64,000 bases of DNA from Chrysogorgia sp. JL179-B06 (Eukaryota > Cnidaria > Anthozoa > Scleralcyonacea > Chrysogorgiidae): assembly GCA_035772405.1 (NCBI GenBank), contig JAYKKM010000208.1, forward strand, positions 603,001 to 667,000. Direction: 5' to 3'. The notes beneath the pieces are model-generated. The model made no database searches. It was given only the letters and a program-made list of their open reading frames with translations, and had not been told where the DNA came from. Numbering within the stretch: the stretch's first letter is position 1; each line of letters opens with the position of its first letter. The position numbers and the translations under genes are program-made. Positions 11,600 through 22,099 of the stretch are shown in pieces.

Positions 11600-12577
11600 T
11601 TTAAACATTTTCCGTGTTTACATGCAGTTATATAAACACGAGTGGAAGTTGGGGAGAACATGAAATCATAGTGGGAACACGAGCCCGTAGGGCGAGTGTT
11701 TCCACGCGATTTCGAGTTCTCCCAAACTTCCACGAGTGTTTATATAACGTATGGGAACACGAATAAAAATGTTTTCTATTTCTTTTATAAAATAACCCGT
11801 AGAAAGCAAATAAAATGTACAAATATCTTTTTTATCAACACGTTAATTCTCCTTACTGCGTATGATGGCGCCGTGATGTCTAATTGATGGCGTATGATTG
11901 CTAATTGATGGCGTATGATTGCTAATTGATGTCGTATGATGTCTAATTGATGGCGTATGATGGCTAATTGATGGCGTATGATGGCTAATTGATGGTGTAT
12001 GATTGCTAATTGATGGCGTATGATTGCTAATTGATGGCGTACGATGGCTAATTGATGGCGTATGTCTAATTGATGGCGTATGATGGCTAATTGATGGCGT
12101 ATGATGTCTAATTGATGGCGTATGATGGCTAATTGATGGCGTATGATGGCTAATTAATGGGGTATGATGGCTAATTGATGGCGTACGATGGCTAATTGAT
12201 GGCGTACGATGGCTAATTGATGGCGTATGATGGCTAATTGATGGCGTATGATGGCTAATTGATGGCGTATGATGGCTAATTGATGGCGTATGATGGCTAA
12301 TTGATGGCTAATGATGGCTAATTGATGGCGTATGATGGCTAATTGATGGCGTATGATGGCTAATTGATGGCGTATGATGGCTAATTGATGGCGTATGATG
12401 GCTAATTGATGGCGTATGATGGCTAATTGATGGCGTATGATGGCTAATTGATGGCGTATGATGGCTAATTGATGCATGGCGTATCACGATGGCGTAATCC
12501 ATCCATGTTATATAGCCTGATATAAACACGGTAACTGACCAATCACAGCGTGCGTAAGACACGACTTATTTTATAAA
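11600..12577. mobile_element. Repeat element carrying a 21-bp minisatellite, copy A
   Basis: Left part 11600-11860 contains an inverted repeat (gttatataaacacgagtgg...ccacgagtgtttatataac). Then comes a minisatellite, and a right part 12480-12577 with ggtaactgaccaatcacag and gtcttacgcacgc. The same order in reverse orientation occurs at 34008-34690 with a much shorter array. Central minisatellites are found in Helitron-like elements, but Helitron ends were not proven. Confidence 0.7.
11858..12473. repeat. Minisatellite, 21-bp unit x about 29
   Basis: Unit gatggctaattgatggcgta plus one base, repeated about 29 times with small changes and one or two shortened units (near 12060 and 12300). Because 21 is divisible by three, the minus strand stays open and reads HQLAIIR repeated; this is a by-product of the repeat rather than evidence for a protein. 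Confidence 0.95.
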
Positions 12578-12679
12578 TATATATATAGTGAGGTTCTATG
12601 AGTGTATAAATAGGGATCCTAACCTTACAACGATCACCCCAGACTGTCGAAACGTTGGGTCATGGACAGTAACTTTTAA

Positions 12680-13696
12680 AGGGATACTCCAGCCAAAATT
12701 CAAATGTTATTCATATGAAAGATCTTACTGACTTTAGTTTATCTCCAAAGTTTCAGCATTCCTATCACTTTAGTTAAGAAGATATGGCTAGTTGAAGTTG
12801 AAAATTTGAGGATTTTGACGGAATTGACGCCATATTGGTTTTGAAAATATGACGTCTTGCGTGATTCTTTATCAACAGTGGAGTTGTTTTGATGGCGATC
12901 ACATAGTGATAGCTGTTGTGAATGCTCTTTGGAAGAAAATTAGTCGAAATAAACTATTTAGTTCCTCATGCAGGAAAATAGAGGAGCTTCTTAGGCATAA
13001 TACGAGATAGAATCACTCAATGACGTCGTGTTTTCAAAACCAATATGGCGTCAAAATCCTCAAATGTTCAACTTCAACTAGCCATATCTTCTTAAAGGGA
13101 CACTCCGGCCCAAATACAAATGTAGTTCATATGAAAGATCTTAATGACTTTAGATTATTTCCAAAGTTTCAGCATTCCTATCAATTTAGTTAAGAAGATG
13201 AGGCTAGTTGAAGTTGGAGAGTTTGTACAATTTCGACGCCATTTTGTTTCTCAAATATGACGTCACTGAGTGACGTGATCTCGTATTATGCCTAAGAAGC
13301 GCCTCTACTTTCCTGCATGATGAACTAAATAGTTTATTTCGACTAATTTTCGTCCAAAGACCATTCACAATAACTATCACTATGTGATCGCCATCAAAAC
13401 AACTCCACTGACGATAAAGAATCACTCAATGACGTCATATTTTCAAAACCAATATGGCGTCAAAATCCACAAATTTTCAACTTCAACTAGCAATATCTTC
13501 TCAACTAAATTGATAGGAATGCTGAAACTTTGGAAATAAACTAAAGTCAGTAAGATCTTTCATATGAACTGCATTTGTATTTGGGCCGGAGTGTCCCTTT
13601 AACTAAATGGATAGGAATGCTGAAACGTTGGAAATAAACTAAAGTCAGTAAGATCTTTCATATGAACTACATTTGTAATTTGGCTGGAGTATCCCT
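12680..13696. mobile_element. TTAA-flanked palindromic element, outer
   Basis: Ends AGGGATACTCCAGCCAAA and the complement TTTGGCTGGAGTATCCCT, with TTAA at 12676-12679 and 13697-13700. The arms carry gtttcagcattcctatca and ccatattggttttgaaaa. A related element is nested at 13096-13598. Confidence 0.82.
13096..13598. mobile_element. TTAA-flanked palindromic element, inner, nested in a relative
   Basis: Ends AGGGACACTCCGGCCCAAAT and the complement, TTAA at 13092-13095 and 13599-13602. Sequence is a diverged copy of the element that hosts it, showing the family inserted into its own TTAA. Confidence 0.82.
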
Positions 13697-13749
13697 TTAA
13701 AGTTAGGATCAAAAACTCTTTAAGCCAGAGTAGCGTCAATCTGCCTGCC

Positions 13750-14035
13750 CGAGCCAAAACACAGCCTTTACAATACATGGTATTGATCTCGTGTGTCGTG
13801 CATAAGCCATTCCCGAATTACCAATGGAAAACTGGCTTTGCATCTGTCAAAACATTTTTTTCTATATTTCTCAATTTTTCTTTTTTATTCCAAAAAAAAT
13901 ATTTCAATTACCGTTCGATTATTCAACTTTAAAAGAAAGTACTGCAAGTCACTCGTACCAGTAGATAACATAATAATAATAATAACTTCATTAACACTCC
14001 CTTCCCGGGCTTTTCAGGGCCAATTTTTACAGTGA
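13750..14035. other. Stretch without recognisable gene
   Basis: AT-rich; (aat)n at about 13971-13985. Nothing else recognised. Confidence 0.4.
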
Positions 14036-14039
14036 TAAA

Positions 14040-14880
14040 AATCATATAAAAAATCTATATTCTATTAAAACTAATAAATGTACTTATATAATTGTTAAAA
14101 TGATATCATACAATTACTAATTGGAAGATTCAATAAATTGTTCAAAAAGATAAATTTTGAGTTCTCTTTTGAATTTGAAGATGTTCATGTTTTCCGTGAG
14201 ACTACTAGGCAGCGAGTTCCACAAGGATACTGCACGATATAAGAATGTTCGCTGACAGGAGGAAGACGTATAGGCTGGGATGTTTAGCTTATCCTTATTT
14301 CGTGTATTCATAGCGTGGATTGTGGAACGTGTCGTAAACCTATATCTACTAGATAGTCTGGGGCTAGTCCCTTTACACACTTGAAAGCTAAAATACCATC
14401 TCTAAAAGACCATCGGCAGCCAGTTCAATTGCTTAAGGACGGGCGTCACATGGTCAAACTTCCTGGTTCCAGTTATAATTCTTGCCACGAAATTTTGCAC
14501 ACTTTGTAACTGATGGATGCTTTTCTTAGACGTGTTCGACCAAACAGAAGAGCAATAGTATGGTTTGCTGAACACCAACGCGTTGATAACTTTGAGCAAA
14601 GTCCCGGATTCGAAAATGTGTTTAACTCTGTTGATCTGACTTAAACCAGCTATGCAGGCAGAAACAGTGTTCGTATAATATGTTCATCGTAACTCAATGT
14701 CGTGTCCACTTGTACCTAAGGTCTTTTGCAGAGGGAACTGGTGACAACTCTTTCCCCAGTAGGGTGACATGAAATCCTACAGGGACCCTTTGCAGCATCT
14801 GGCGTGTTCCTAGCAACAATACTTTGGTCTTGTTAGGATTTATCATGAGGCTATTATGGCAGCACCACGATATCATTCGA
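14040..14880 (-). pseudogene. L2/CR1-like non-LTR fragment (RT C terminus)
   Basis: In order on the minus strand: NSLMINPNKTKVLLLGTRQM (14694-14876), QSVQNFVARIITGTRKFDHV and LKQLNWLP (14402-14599), and LWNSLPSSLTENMNIFKFKR followed by a stop (14117-14380). This is the palm end, thumb and C-terminal region of an L2/CR1-type RT in three frames. The AT-rich 3' UTR runs to about 14040. Confidence 0.78.
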
Positions 14881-15327
14881 AATCATTCGTCTGAAACCTC
14901 GCAGGTTCGAAATCCCGAATAACGTCGTTTCCCTCTTGGAAAGTATCTATTCTACATATCCGTTGTGACTATAGATCATAAAATCGAATAGTTACTGGTC
15001 CCTCGTAGATATATTTTTGCTTTCCGAGTTCCGACTGTTTGGCGAAATAGTTCGTAATATATATTACCGCTGGGTTAGTGGGATTGGCGGGCTCAACATG
15101 GTTCTGCAGACTACTATCAAGTGCGCACGCACCCTTTGTTTACGCTCTCTGTGTTGCGAACGGAAGTAATTGCCTCTCAGCCTAACTCTTTAACATTCAC
15201 AACCATAAATTTCATTAGTTATTCCATCCGAACCGAGGATTCCTACGAGTAAGTAACCCTTCGGGAAACAGTGCGAAGAACTGTTCAAGATCTCAAACGC
15301 ATCAAAATAGAAAAAAGTCGTTAGCGC
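14881..15327. other. Stretch of uncertain content
   Basis: A B-box-like ggttcgaaatccc is at about 14908-14920 on the plus strand, followed by a segment repeated inverted at 7805-7850. It may be a worn SINE. Otherwise nothing. Confidence 0.35.
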
Positions 15328-15675
15328 AAATAATAATAATAATAATAATAATGTTTACTATTTATTTTTCGCAAATTAGGATGTGTATATGATCAAATGC
15401 GCTTTACAACATCGACAATTTATTCTATTATATTCGGTACCTGGTACCCACTACCCCAATCAATTAACCTTAGCTATTTATTTTTACAGTTTTTATCATC
15501 ATTAGTTTTCCTAACTATTTATCCTAACCCGCCCTGTCAACTTCCCTGCGGGAGGAAACCGGAGAACCCGGAGAAAACCCACGACTTTCGGCAGAGTGTT
15601 CACGAACTCTTTCCACGTGCGATCAAATGTCCGAACACAGGATTCGAACTCTTGACCTCAGAGGTGCAGGAAGGC
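15328..15675 (-). repeat. tRNA-derived SINE, body and T-arm half
   Basis: Minus strand: gaggtcaagagttcgaatcc (anticodon/T-arm part with B box) at about 15640-15660, then the body with ccgggttctccggtttcctc, then a tail of att repeats at 15330-15352. The matching head with an A box (ggtggtctagtggtcagggg) is found on the minus strand at about 16440-16465, beyond the MULE-like element, so the SINE was split by that insertion. Confidence 0.7.
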
Positions 15676-16455
15676 CTCTCTCCTCCGCAGAGGTTCTTCG
15701 GAGATATTTCGGAAGTCGTCGGAGAGATTTGACGAACGAGTCTGCTGGACACAAAGATTGCAGGATTGCGGGCGGGAAAAGAACCTCTGCCAGATTTCTG
15801 TCGTTTTCTTGTTCATATTGTCGTTTTCGTGCGCACGTTGTTTTGTCATGCATATATGATCCATCTTTGGTCCTGTAAGTAACTTACTTGTTTTTTAAGT
15901 GATTTTCGCTGATTTGTGACCATGCGAATTCAAACATGCTGCTTGAATGTGATGGTATAAAACACGCCGTACATACTTTGCCACTCATATACCCAACAGT
16001 TTGTTAAGATTTTCAAGCGTTTCTTCAGCTGCCAACTCCTGTAGCATTTCCTTTCCTTCTATATTCATCTTCGCATCAAATGAACATTTCGGATGCATAA
16101 TATTAATGCGATAATGATGGCCTAAACCACTTGGTTCAAATAATATTGCTCTTGACTTTATACATTCCACATTTGGACAACAAACTCTTCCAATCGTTAA
16201 AGCTTTTAAGTAATGTTTACTTGGACTTGTATCGCGTAACTTCAAAATATTCGACATTTTATAAATTTGCAATGTAACTACCGAACCCCGTAATTCGTAA
16301 TCCCAGTTTGGAAATAATTTAGTAACTCCCCTGATGCCGCCATATTGAGACAGAAATCTGGCAGAGGTTCTTTTTTCCCTTTCTCTTGCCTTTTCCGCCC
16401 GCGATCCTGCAATGTTTGTGTTCAGCTGACTCGTTCCACGAAGAACCCCTGACCA
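15676..16455. mobile_element. MULE-like element inserted in a SINE head
   Basis: Left end CTCTCTCCTCCGCAGAGGTT matches the 9-bp-TSD element at 5948. Arms of about 100 bp pair: 15735-15805 (gattgcaggattgcgggcgg, aacctctgccagattt) with 16355-16425. The right extreme end is damaged, so no exact duplication can be shown. It carries a minus-strand open frame at 15985-16257. Confidence 0.65.
15985..16257 (-). CDS. Small Cys/His-containing ORF inside MULE-like element, unknown
   Basis: A 90-residue frame from ATG at 16257. I do not recognise it. It starts MSNILKLRDTSPSKHYLKAL, has a CCPNVEC motif near residue 28 and HYRINIMHPKCS near residue 48, and ends in an acidic helix-like stretch (MLQELAAEETLENLNKLLGI). 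The cysteine and histidine spacing could bind zinc. Composition is protein-like rather than AT-rich noise, and it lies between the paired arms of the element, so it may be element-encoded or a captured exon. No upstream splice signals were resolved. Confidence 0.45.
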   Translation of the reverse strand: MSNILKLRDTSPSKHYLKALTIGRVCCPNVECIKSRAILFEPSGLGHHYRINIMHPKCSFDAKMNIEGKEMLQELAAEETLENLNKLLGI

Positions 16456-16474
16456 CTAGACCACCGAAGCCCCT

Positions 16475-17006
16475 ATACTGAAGAAACATTTCTCAAAATG
16501 CTCAGGAATCACAAATTTGGACTTCCTGACATGATAATTGTATCTCTAAGAGTATTAAATTGGTTTACCTGAACGGCTTTACCTTTTAGAGAAAGTAAAC
16601 CATAGAAATACCGAGCGAGGAGTTAGAATAAAGATTTAAAGCGGGCTAACTTGAGGATATATCGACATCAAAACTTAGCAGCTTCAGTAAATTAGTTCGC
16701 TTGATCATAATAGACAAAAGCGTGGGCGCCATTAAGGGTAATTAAAGGATTACATGCAACTCGACACACAAAAGATGGCACGCGTATTTCCATAAACACA
16801 GAATAAATAATCCCAATTTGTTGAATAATATATTACAAAACTGTACCTTAGCGCACGTGATACAAAAGAAAAAAGGTCATTAATGTTCATTAAGAGTTTA
16901 AACTGTCAAACGTCAATAGCAAACGATAAAATTAACAATACGACACAGATATTGAGATAAATAATATGTATTTCGCTTCAAAGTTATACAGAAAGCATGC
17001 ATTACG
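16475..17006. other. Stretch without recognisable feature
   Basis: No motif, repeat edge or credible frame recognised. Confidence 0.4.
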
Positions 17007-17186
17007 CTATATTTCAATAAGATCTGCTTCTTGTGTATAGTGATTTTTGGGTAATCTAATTACTCTTGGATTTTGAGGGTCACTCCTAGGAGTGAACGTG
17101 ATATAATGGTATTCATCTGGGCTTTTTTTACCTGAATTACATTCGAGCACACCAGTATAATCTGGATTTCCTCTCTCCAGGTTCAT
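17007..17186 (-). CDS. Possible exon or small ORF, unknown (59 codons)
   Basis: Minus-strand frame from ATG at 17186 to TAG at 17007: MNLERGNPDYTGVLECNSGK, then PDEYHYITFTPRSDPQNP and HYTQEADLIEI. The composition looks like real protein. Upstream (17190-17270) two direct copies of gacgaaagtgatatagatga encode acidic DESDIDE in other frames, which suggests a duplication-prone acidic linker before this segment and a frameshift between them. I cannot name a family. It may be a decayed captured exon. Confidence 0.35.
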   Translation of the reverse strand: MNLERGNPDYTGVLECNSGKKSPDEYHYITFTPRSDPQNPRVIRLPKNHYTQEADLIEI

Positions 17187-17322
17187 CTATATCACTTTCG
17201 TCCCCTATTATCTCCATGCTCTCCTTCGCTTTCATCTATATCACTTTCGTCCACATCGGTGTCACCTGTGTGTCGTGTCGCTCTGGATATTCAACCGTGG
17301 GAGGTGTTAAAAATATACCTTA

Positions 17323-18033
17323 CAGGCTGTCCAAAATTGCGGTAACGAAACGCGCGTTACCGCAAACACAGTTTTACAGTAACGATATCACGTTACTCCA
17401 GAAGGAAATATCGTTACCCAAGAACCAAAAAATGTGAAATATTAAAACAAACGCTTTTTTCGTGATGTCTTTCCTCCAGACATTTTTGTAATTATTTCAA
17501 TGGTTCTTATTTTGCCAGAATGTTCTTTAATTATGTAAATGAGGCCGTGTGCTTGAGTCATTTACTGGCTTTAGTGTTCTGAAATGATGTAAACAACTTG
17601 GCAATGTTAAAGTTAAACTAAGTGTTTTTTTTTAAACAAGGGCTATAATATAATAAATGGCTTATTAACAGATTGCCAATAATATATATGTACTAGCAAA
17701 GTTTACAGACTATGTATCCCATCATTGCACGAGAACTAGGTTGTTTTATTTTGTTGAACACACGTGGAGATCGGCTTAGTTTTGTGTCATATAATCTTCC
17801 GTTTTCATTATTATAAGCCGATGTGACAGTAATGATGGCTGAGCCAGGAACGAGTGTCTCACTAAAAAGTTTCAACAAATGGCCCTTTAAGGACGATTTT
17901 GAACGCTTGCGGTAACGGTGACGTAAATGCGTTTCCCTAAACACAGATCTGCGTAAACGATATTTCGTTTCCCACAACGTGATCTGGCGGTAACGCAATT
18001 GCGTTACCGCCCCATTTAGTTTTCGACAGCCTG
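17323..18033. mobile_element. CGTTACC-repeat DNA element, 5-bp duplication cctta
   Basis: Ends CAGGCTGTCCAAAA and TTTTCGACAGCCTG; flanks cctta at 17318-17322 and 18034-18038. Both ends are filled with cgttacc/ggtaacg copies, likely transposase-binding repeats. A relative in the opposite orientation spans 42738-44180. No transposase recognised; superfamily not assigned. Confidence 0.7.
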
Positions 18034-18624
18034 CCTTAGGTGTAGCAGGAACCCCGGGATATTTGTTGGTTTGAAGCCACCAAAGGATTTTGCATAGGTT
18101 GGGTAGAACGTGGTTTCTTTGAAGCCATTTCCATGCTATTGACCGTATAGTTAAGAAACTCTGAAGTTGATTTTGAAGATTATTTGAAAGTGAAGTTGAT
18201 TATGAAGTTGATTCTGGAATGACTGCAAACGGTATAATTCATTCGAATTGAGTCTATTGTTTTCATCTGGTGTCAACTGAGGCGAATGCATAATATTGTT
18301 CATCGGTTTACCCGAGTTGTACAGTACAGGACGGGTGGTTGTTGATACGATCGCTTTCGAATATAGCGGTTCAGGTTTTGTGAGCCAGAGGTATTTTCTT
18401 AGGTATTAGTCGATAACAATTCTGTAACAATGTTTGCCTTTTTCCAAAAAAGGTGCGCAAAATATATATCAACCTTTCGTCAGAAATGGATCTCTGCCGC
18501 GGCGAGATTATCGACTAAGCGCGGATCGAGATTACGATTTGAAAATTAGTGACACGAACGAGAACTGTGTTATTCCTGTTCAACGACACGAGTAGATTTA
18601 TTTATTTATTTTTATTTAAGAATC
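18034..18624. other. Stretch without recognisable feature
   Basis: Short direct gaagttgatt repeats at about 18160-18215; nothing else recognised. Confidence 0.4.
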
Positions 18625-18628
18625 TTAA

Positions 18629-19095
18629 AGTGCCCATAACTCTCAAAATGTTTTATTGTTTGGAAGAACTTTTAAAATGATAAAGTAACTTCTTTTCAAG
18701 ATTTTCGTTTCTTTGCTTTCTTTTTGAGATACTGTATATCAGTTTGTTTGATATGCAAATGTATGGAATTACGTCACACATGCATAATGACTTATTGGAG
18801 AAATGTGTATATCTCTTTCATTCTCGAATGAAATCCTTTAAAATCAAGAAGTTTGGTGTTGTGGAAGAAACGCATACACGTGTTATTCACACTTTAGTGC
18901 TTTTATTTCATGAACGCAAAGATATATAACATTCTCTGATAACTCATTATGCGTGTGTGACGAAATTCCAGATATTTGCATATCAAACAAACTCAAAAAG
19001 AAAGCGAAGAAGTGAAAATCTTCAAAAGAAGTTACTTTATCATTTTAAAAGTTCTTCCATATAAGACAATAAAAATTGTTGAGGTTAGGGGCACT
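18629..19095. mobile_element. TTAA palindromic element, AGTGCCC family, copy 1
   Basis: TTAA at 18625-18628 and 19096-19099; ends AGTGCCCATAACTCTCAAAA and the complement of AGTGCCCCTAACCTCA. Arms include gataaagtaacttcttt and tttgatatgcaaat. Copies 2-4 are at 32814, 41403 and 46902. Confidence 0.85.
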
Positions 19096-19404
19096 TTAAC
19101 GGTAACCACGTCAGTCCACATAGGTCTGTTTTTCACGGGGCCGTGTGTTATTTACAGAGAAGAATGCAAAAATGTTAAAAACTAACTAAATAGTAAATGA
19201 GAATCTAAAATTAGATGTATAAAAATTATGTACAATAAATCACAGTATGACTTTCTTATAGATACTTGTTTTCGTGATTTAAGTTCCACAACATGGCACC
19301 TCGATACCCAAAAGTTAGGCTTGGGGAGCATTAGAGTATTGTTACTCCTCAAATCGTAACAGTCCGATTAGATAACCTGAAAAGTCGCTGAGATTTGAAT
19401 CTCT

Positions 19405-19534
19405 GTAGTGTAGTACCGGATATACCATGTAAATAATTAGATATCATTATGTTAATATATGTATACCTAAATGTATATATAGGCAAGATATTCTTAATAA
19501 AAGGATTCTAACTCCACGTGTTGACTCCACTACA
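19405..19534 (+). repeat. 5' LTR and primer-binding site of the Gypsy element
   Basis: Begins TGTAGTG and ends CACTACA, a perfect 7-bp inverted repeat with TG...CA termini. It contains aataaaagg near the end. It is followed by t-TGGCGACGAGGATAAT, which begins with TGG as primer-binding sites complementary to tRNA CCA ends do. A second LTR was not found. Confidence 0.7.
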
Positions 19535-19572
19535 TTGGCGACGAGGATAATCTGGCAACGATCGCAGAAAGT

Positions 19573-20003
19573 TTGCTGTCACCACCCAGACCGTTCAATA
19601 TCAATAAAACTGATAAGTATTCTAAGTGGAAAACGTGGATAAACTCCTTCCACATCTATTCTGTTGCCACACAATTTATAGAGAAGAAGTCCGAAGAAGT
19701 TCAACTAGCTACGATGCTGCGTTGTCTTGGCCCAACGGTACAAATAATGTTTGACACCTTGCCGGAAACAAAGCAGACGTACTACGAGGCAGCAGAAAAG
19801 GACTTAAAAGAATATTTTACTCCCAAACAAAATGTGGTAGCTGAACGATATAAGTTCTGTAGCAGAAAGTAGAACATTGACGAACATATTGATGTATATC
19901 TTACCGCTCTGAGAGAACTGTCGCAAACGTGTCAGTTCGGAAGTTTAGAGGAAGAGATGATACGAGATCAAATAGTTGAGAAATTTGAAAGAACGTTTGT
20001 TAA
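19573..20003 (+). pseudogene. Gypsy gag, N-terminal part
   Basis: Reads NKTDKYSKWKTWINSFHIYS, TMLRCLGPTVQIMFDTLP and LKEYFTPKQNVVAERYKF, a gag capsid-type sequence of Gypsy elements, then a stop (tag at 19870) and in-frame continuation IDEHIDVYLTALRELSQTC. The TTAA element at 20004 interrupts it; gag resumes at 20514 to about 20684 (LLTGLGSKDRLLYADRLKED). Confidence 0.75.
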
Positions 20004-20510
20004 AGGGATATGGCAATATAAATTAACTTTGTCTCATTTGAAAGAACTCGTGAAATGGTATAACAAGACCTTTTACAATTTTCCCTTATCTTTTTTGGTT
20101 TTCGAAATAATTTGACGAAAGACAGCGTGCTGTCCGCCATCTTGGAATTATTTTCGATATGCATGTGACGTCATAAGTAGGGTAAAGTGAAATTTTTATC
20201 TTGCCAACCTTACGACATTATGAGCCAGAAACTCGATTATGTTGCACTATTTCCATTTTCAATTGGCCCATAACATTTTAAAAAAGCCTTCCGCGGAAAT
20301 TCGGTCGGTTTACCCTGCTTGTGACGTCACCAATTTCATAGTTAATTAGGTCAAATATTACAACAAGATGGCGGATTGTAGACTTTTGTCATAATTATCT
20401 GAAATATTTCAAAAACCAAGAAAGATACATAAAAATTGTAAAAGGTCTTCTTATACCATTTTACGAGTTCTTTCAAACGAGACAAAGTTAATTTATATTG
20501 CCATATCCCT
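20004..20510. mobile_element. TTAA palindromic element, AGGGATATGG family, in gag
   Basis: TTAA at 20000-20003 and 20511-20514; ends AGGGATATGGCAATATAAAT and complement. Arms share gaaagaactcgt.aaatgg with the element at 28131, so the two are related families. Confidence 0.83.
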
Positions 20511-20684
20511 TTAACAATTTGAATAGCAAGAAGCAATGAGAAGTTGAGAACGCGGTTCAAAAAACTCGTTTACTTACTGGTCTTGGCTCGAAAGATCGTC
20601 TCCTTTATGCCGATAGACTGAAAGAAGACCACCATGGTGGATTGGTGGTAGACAAGAACTCTCGTGATACAGATACGGGGGTCC

Positions 20685-21803
20685 CAAGGCGCGAAATAAC
20701 TGCTAGCTTGTCGCCGGTCAAGATGACCGGCCAAGTCAATTTTAGCTCGGACATTCCGCTTTTATGACCGGACAAATTATTTAGCTAAAGCCTGAAAAAA
20801 GCCTTAATTCTGTAATCGCCATCGGTAAACTCATTCACGTAAAATGCATTACCCTTTAGCTCTAACCGTTGCGTTTACACGCGATATAAGACTGAAAATG
20901 TGCGAAACCGTCACCTAATTATCTGGATGAAAACGGCACGCTCAGCCTTGGTATCGTGTCAACACAAATGAAATGCCGATACTTTCAGCTTTAATTTATT
21001 TAATTAGCAGTCCAGAGTAATTTTATTCTACAAAGTAGATGTTCTTTGTCGACTCCTCTCTGGAAAGTTTCGGAATTATGCGACGTATGTTAATTTATAG
21101 AATCCGTCTGTTGTCAATAAATTCAAACAAGTTCGTTGTGTACGGGCGATCGCCTCATTTGATTGATATAACAAGAGGCATAACATAACAATGCTGGTTT
21201 TGATAGTTGCAGCCGCTCGCAATTGAATTTATTTCCACTTCGTCTTTTGAGCAATTGGTTTGTTCTTTTGCTTAACTCTTTCCCGACAGGCTGAAAACAT
21301 CAAAAATTGAACGACCACGTTGTTCTATTGATATCTCTTGAAATAACCATAACTGTTGCGAAAGCTATACATTTTCTGGAAGCCCAATAAACCGGCTTTT
21401 ACTTGTGCTTTTAAATTTCCCGAACAAAACACATTATGTTAATATAAATTAGCATTAATTATCATAAATCAGGTTGAAAAATTTACATTTTTTTAGAAAA
21501 GGCCATCTTGCACGCCCGCGTAGCATCTTGAAAACTCAAAATGCCACCAATCGCAGAGTTGTTTATGAAATCAAATCAAACTTGGCGTGTGCGTGGATCT
21601 CATGTTGCTGGCGCTTGTGATATTTCAATTTTTAATCTTGCGTTACCGTGTGCCGTATTTTTCGATTGACGACTTTGCGGGTCAGGAAAGAGTTAATGTC
21701 ATAATGTGACCGGTCAAAATGACCGGCAAGGCGAGAGTTTGACATGACAGCGCCTCAATTTGGCCGGACATTATCCGTTGTCCGGCCGTTATTTCGCGCC
21801 CTG
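20685..21803. mobile_element. hAT-like element with TGACCGG subterminal repeats, in gag
   Basis: Ends CAAGGCGCGAAATAAC and GTTATTTCGCGCCCTG. Just inside are ccggtcaagatgaccggcc and, at the right, gaccggtcaaaatgaccgg. The element at 50370 shares both end type and these repeats. Duplication not exact, so insertion is old. No transposase recognised. Confidence 0.68.
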
Positions 21804-22099
21804 GGTTCAATATCATAAGTCTACTGCATGTGTCGTGCAATTAACTCGAAGTCAAGTGTAACAACTGTAAGAAGATTGGTCACTATGCTCAGGTTTGTCG
21901 CCCTAAGTCAAAGCCAGAGAAGTCAAAGGTGATACGAAGAGCCGAAGCCTCAAACAAAAAGCAATCCTATAGAAACATCCGTGCTGTGAAACAGGGAGAG
22001 TGGTTTGACGAAGAAGAAATCGACCCTGGAGAAGAGACCGAACCTGTTCTCTTTGTAAAGGTTAAGAGTAGCTCTGTTCAAATAAACGGGCGGAGAGTA
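21804..22099 (+). pseudogene. Gypsy gag zinc knuckle and protease N-terminal piece
   Basis: The plus strand reads VKCNNCKKIGHYAQVCRPKS, a CX2CX4HX4C zinc knuckle, then an acidic linker (GEWFDEEEIDPGEETEPVLF) and VQINGRR, the run-in to a retroviral-type aspartic protease. The sequence stops at the duplication ggagagta (22092-22099) where the non-LTR element is inserted and resumes at 23706. Confidence 0.78.

Noticed and set aside
11858..12473. CRISPR array
   Set aside because: Units are contiguous without unique spacers, and the setting is an animal intron.
12154..12477. Long minus-strand frame of HQLAIIR repeats as a protein
   Set aside because: It is produced by a 21-bp minisatellite, whose unit is a multiple of three. 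There is no start context or unique sequence.
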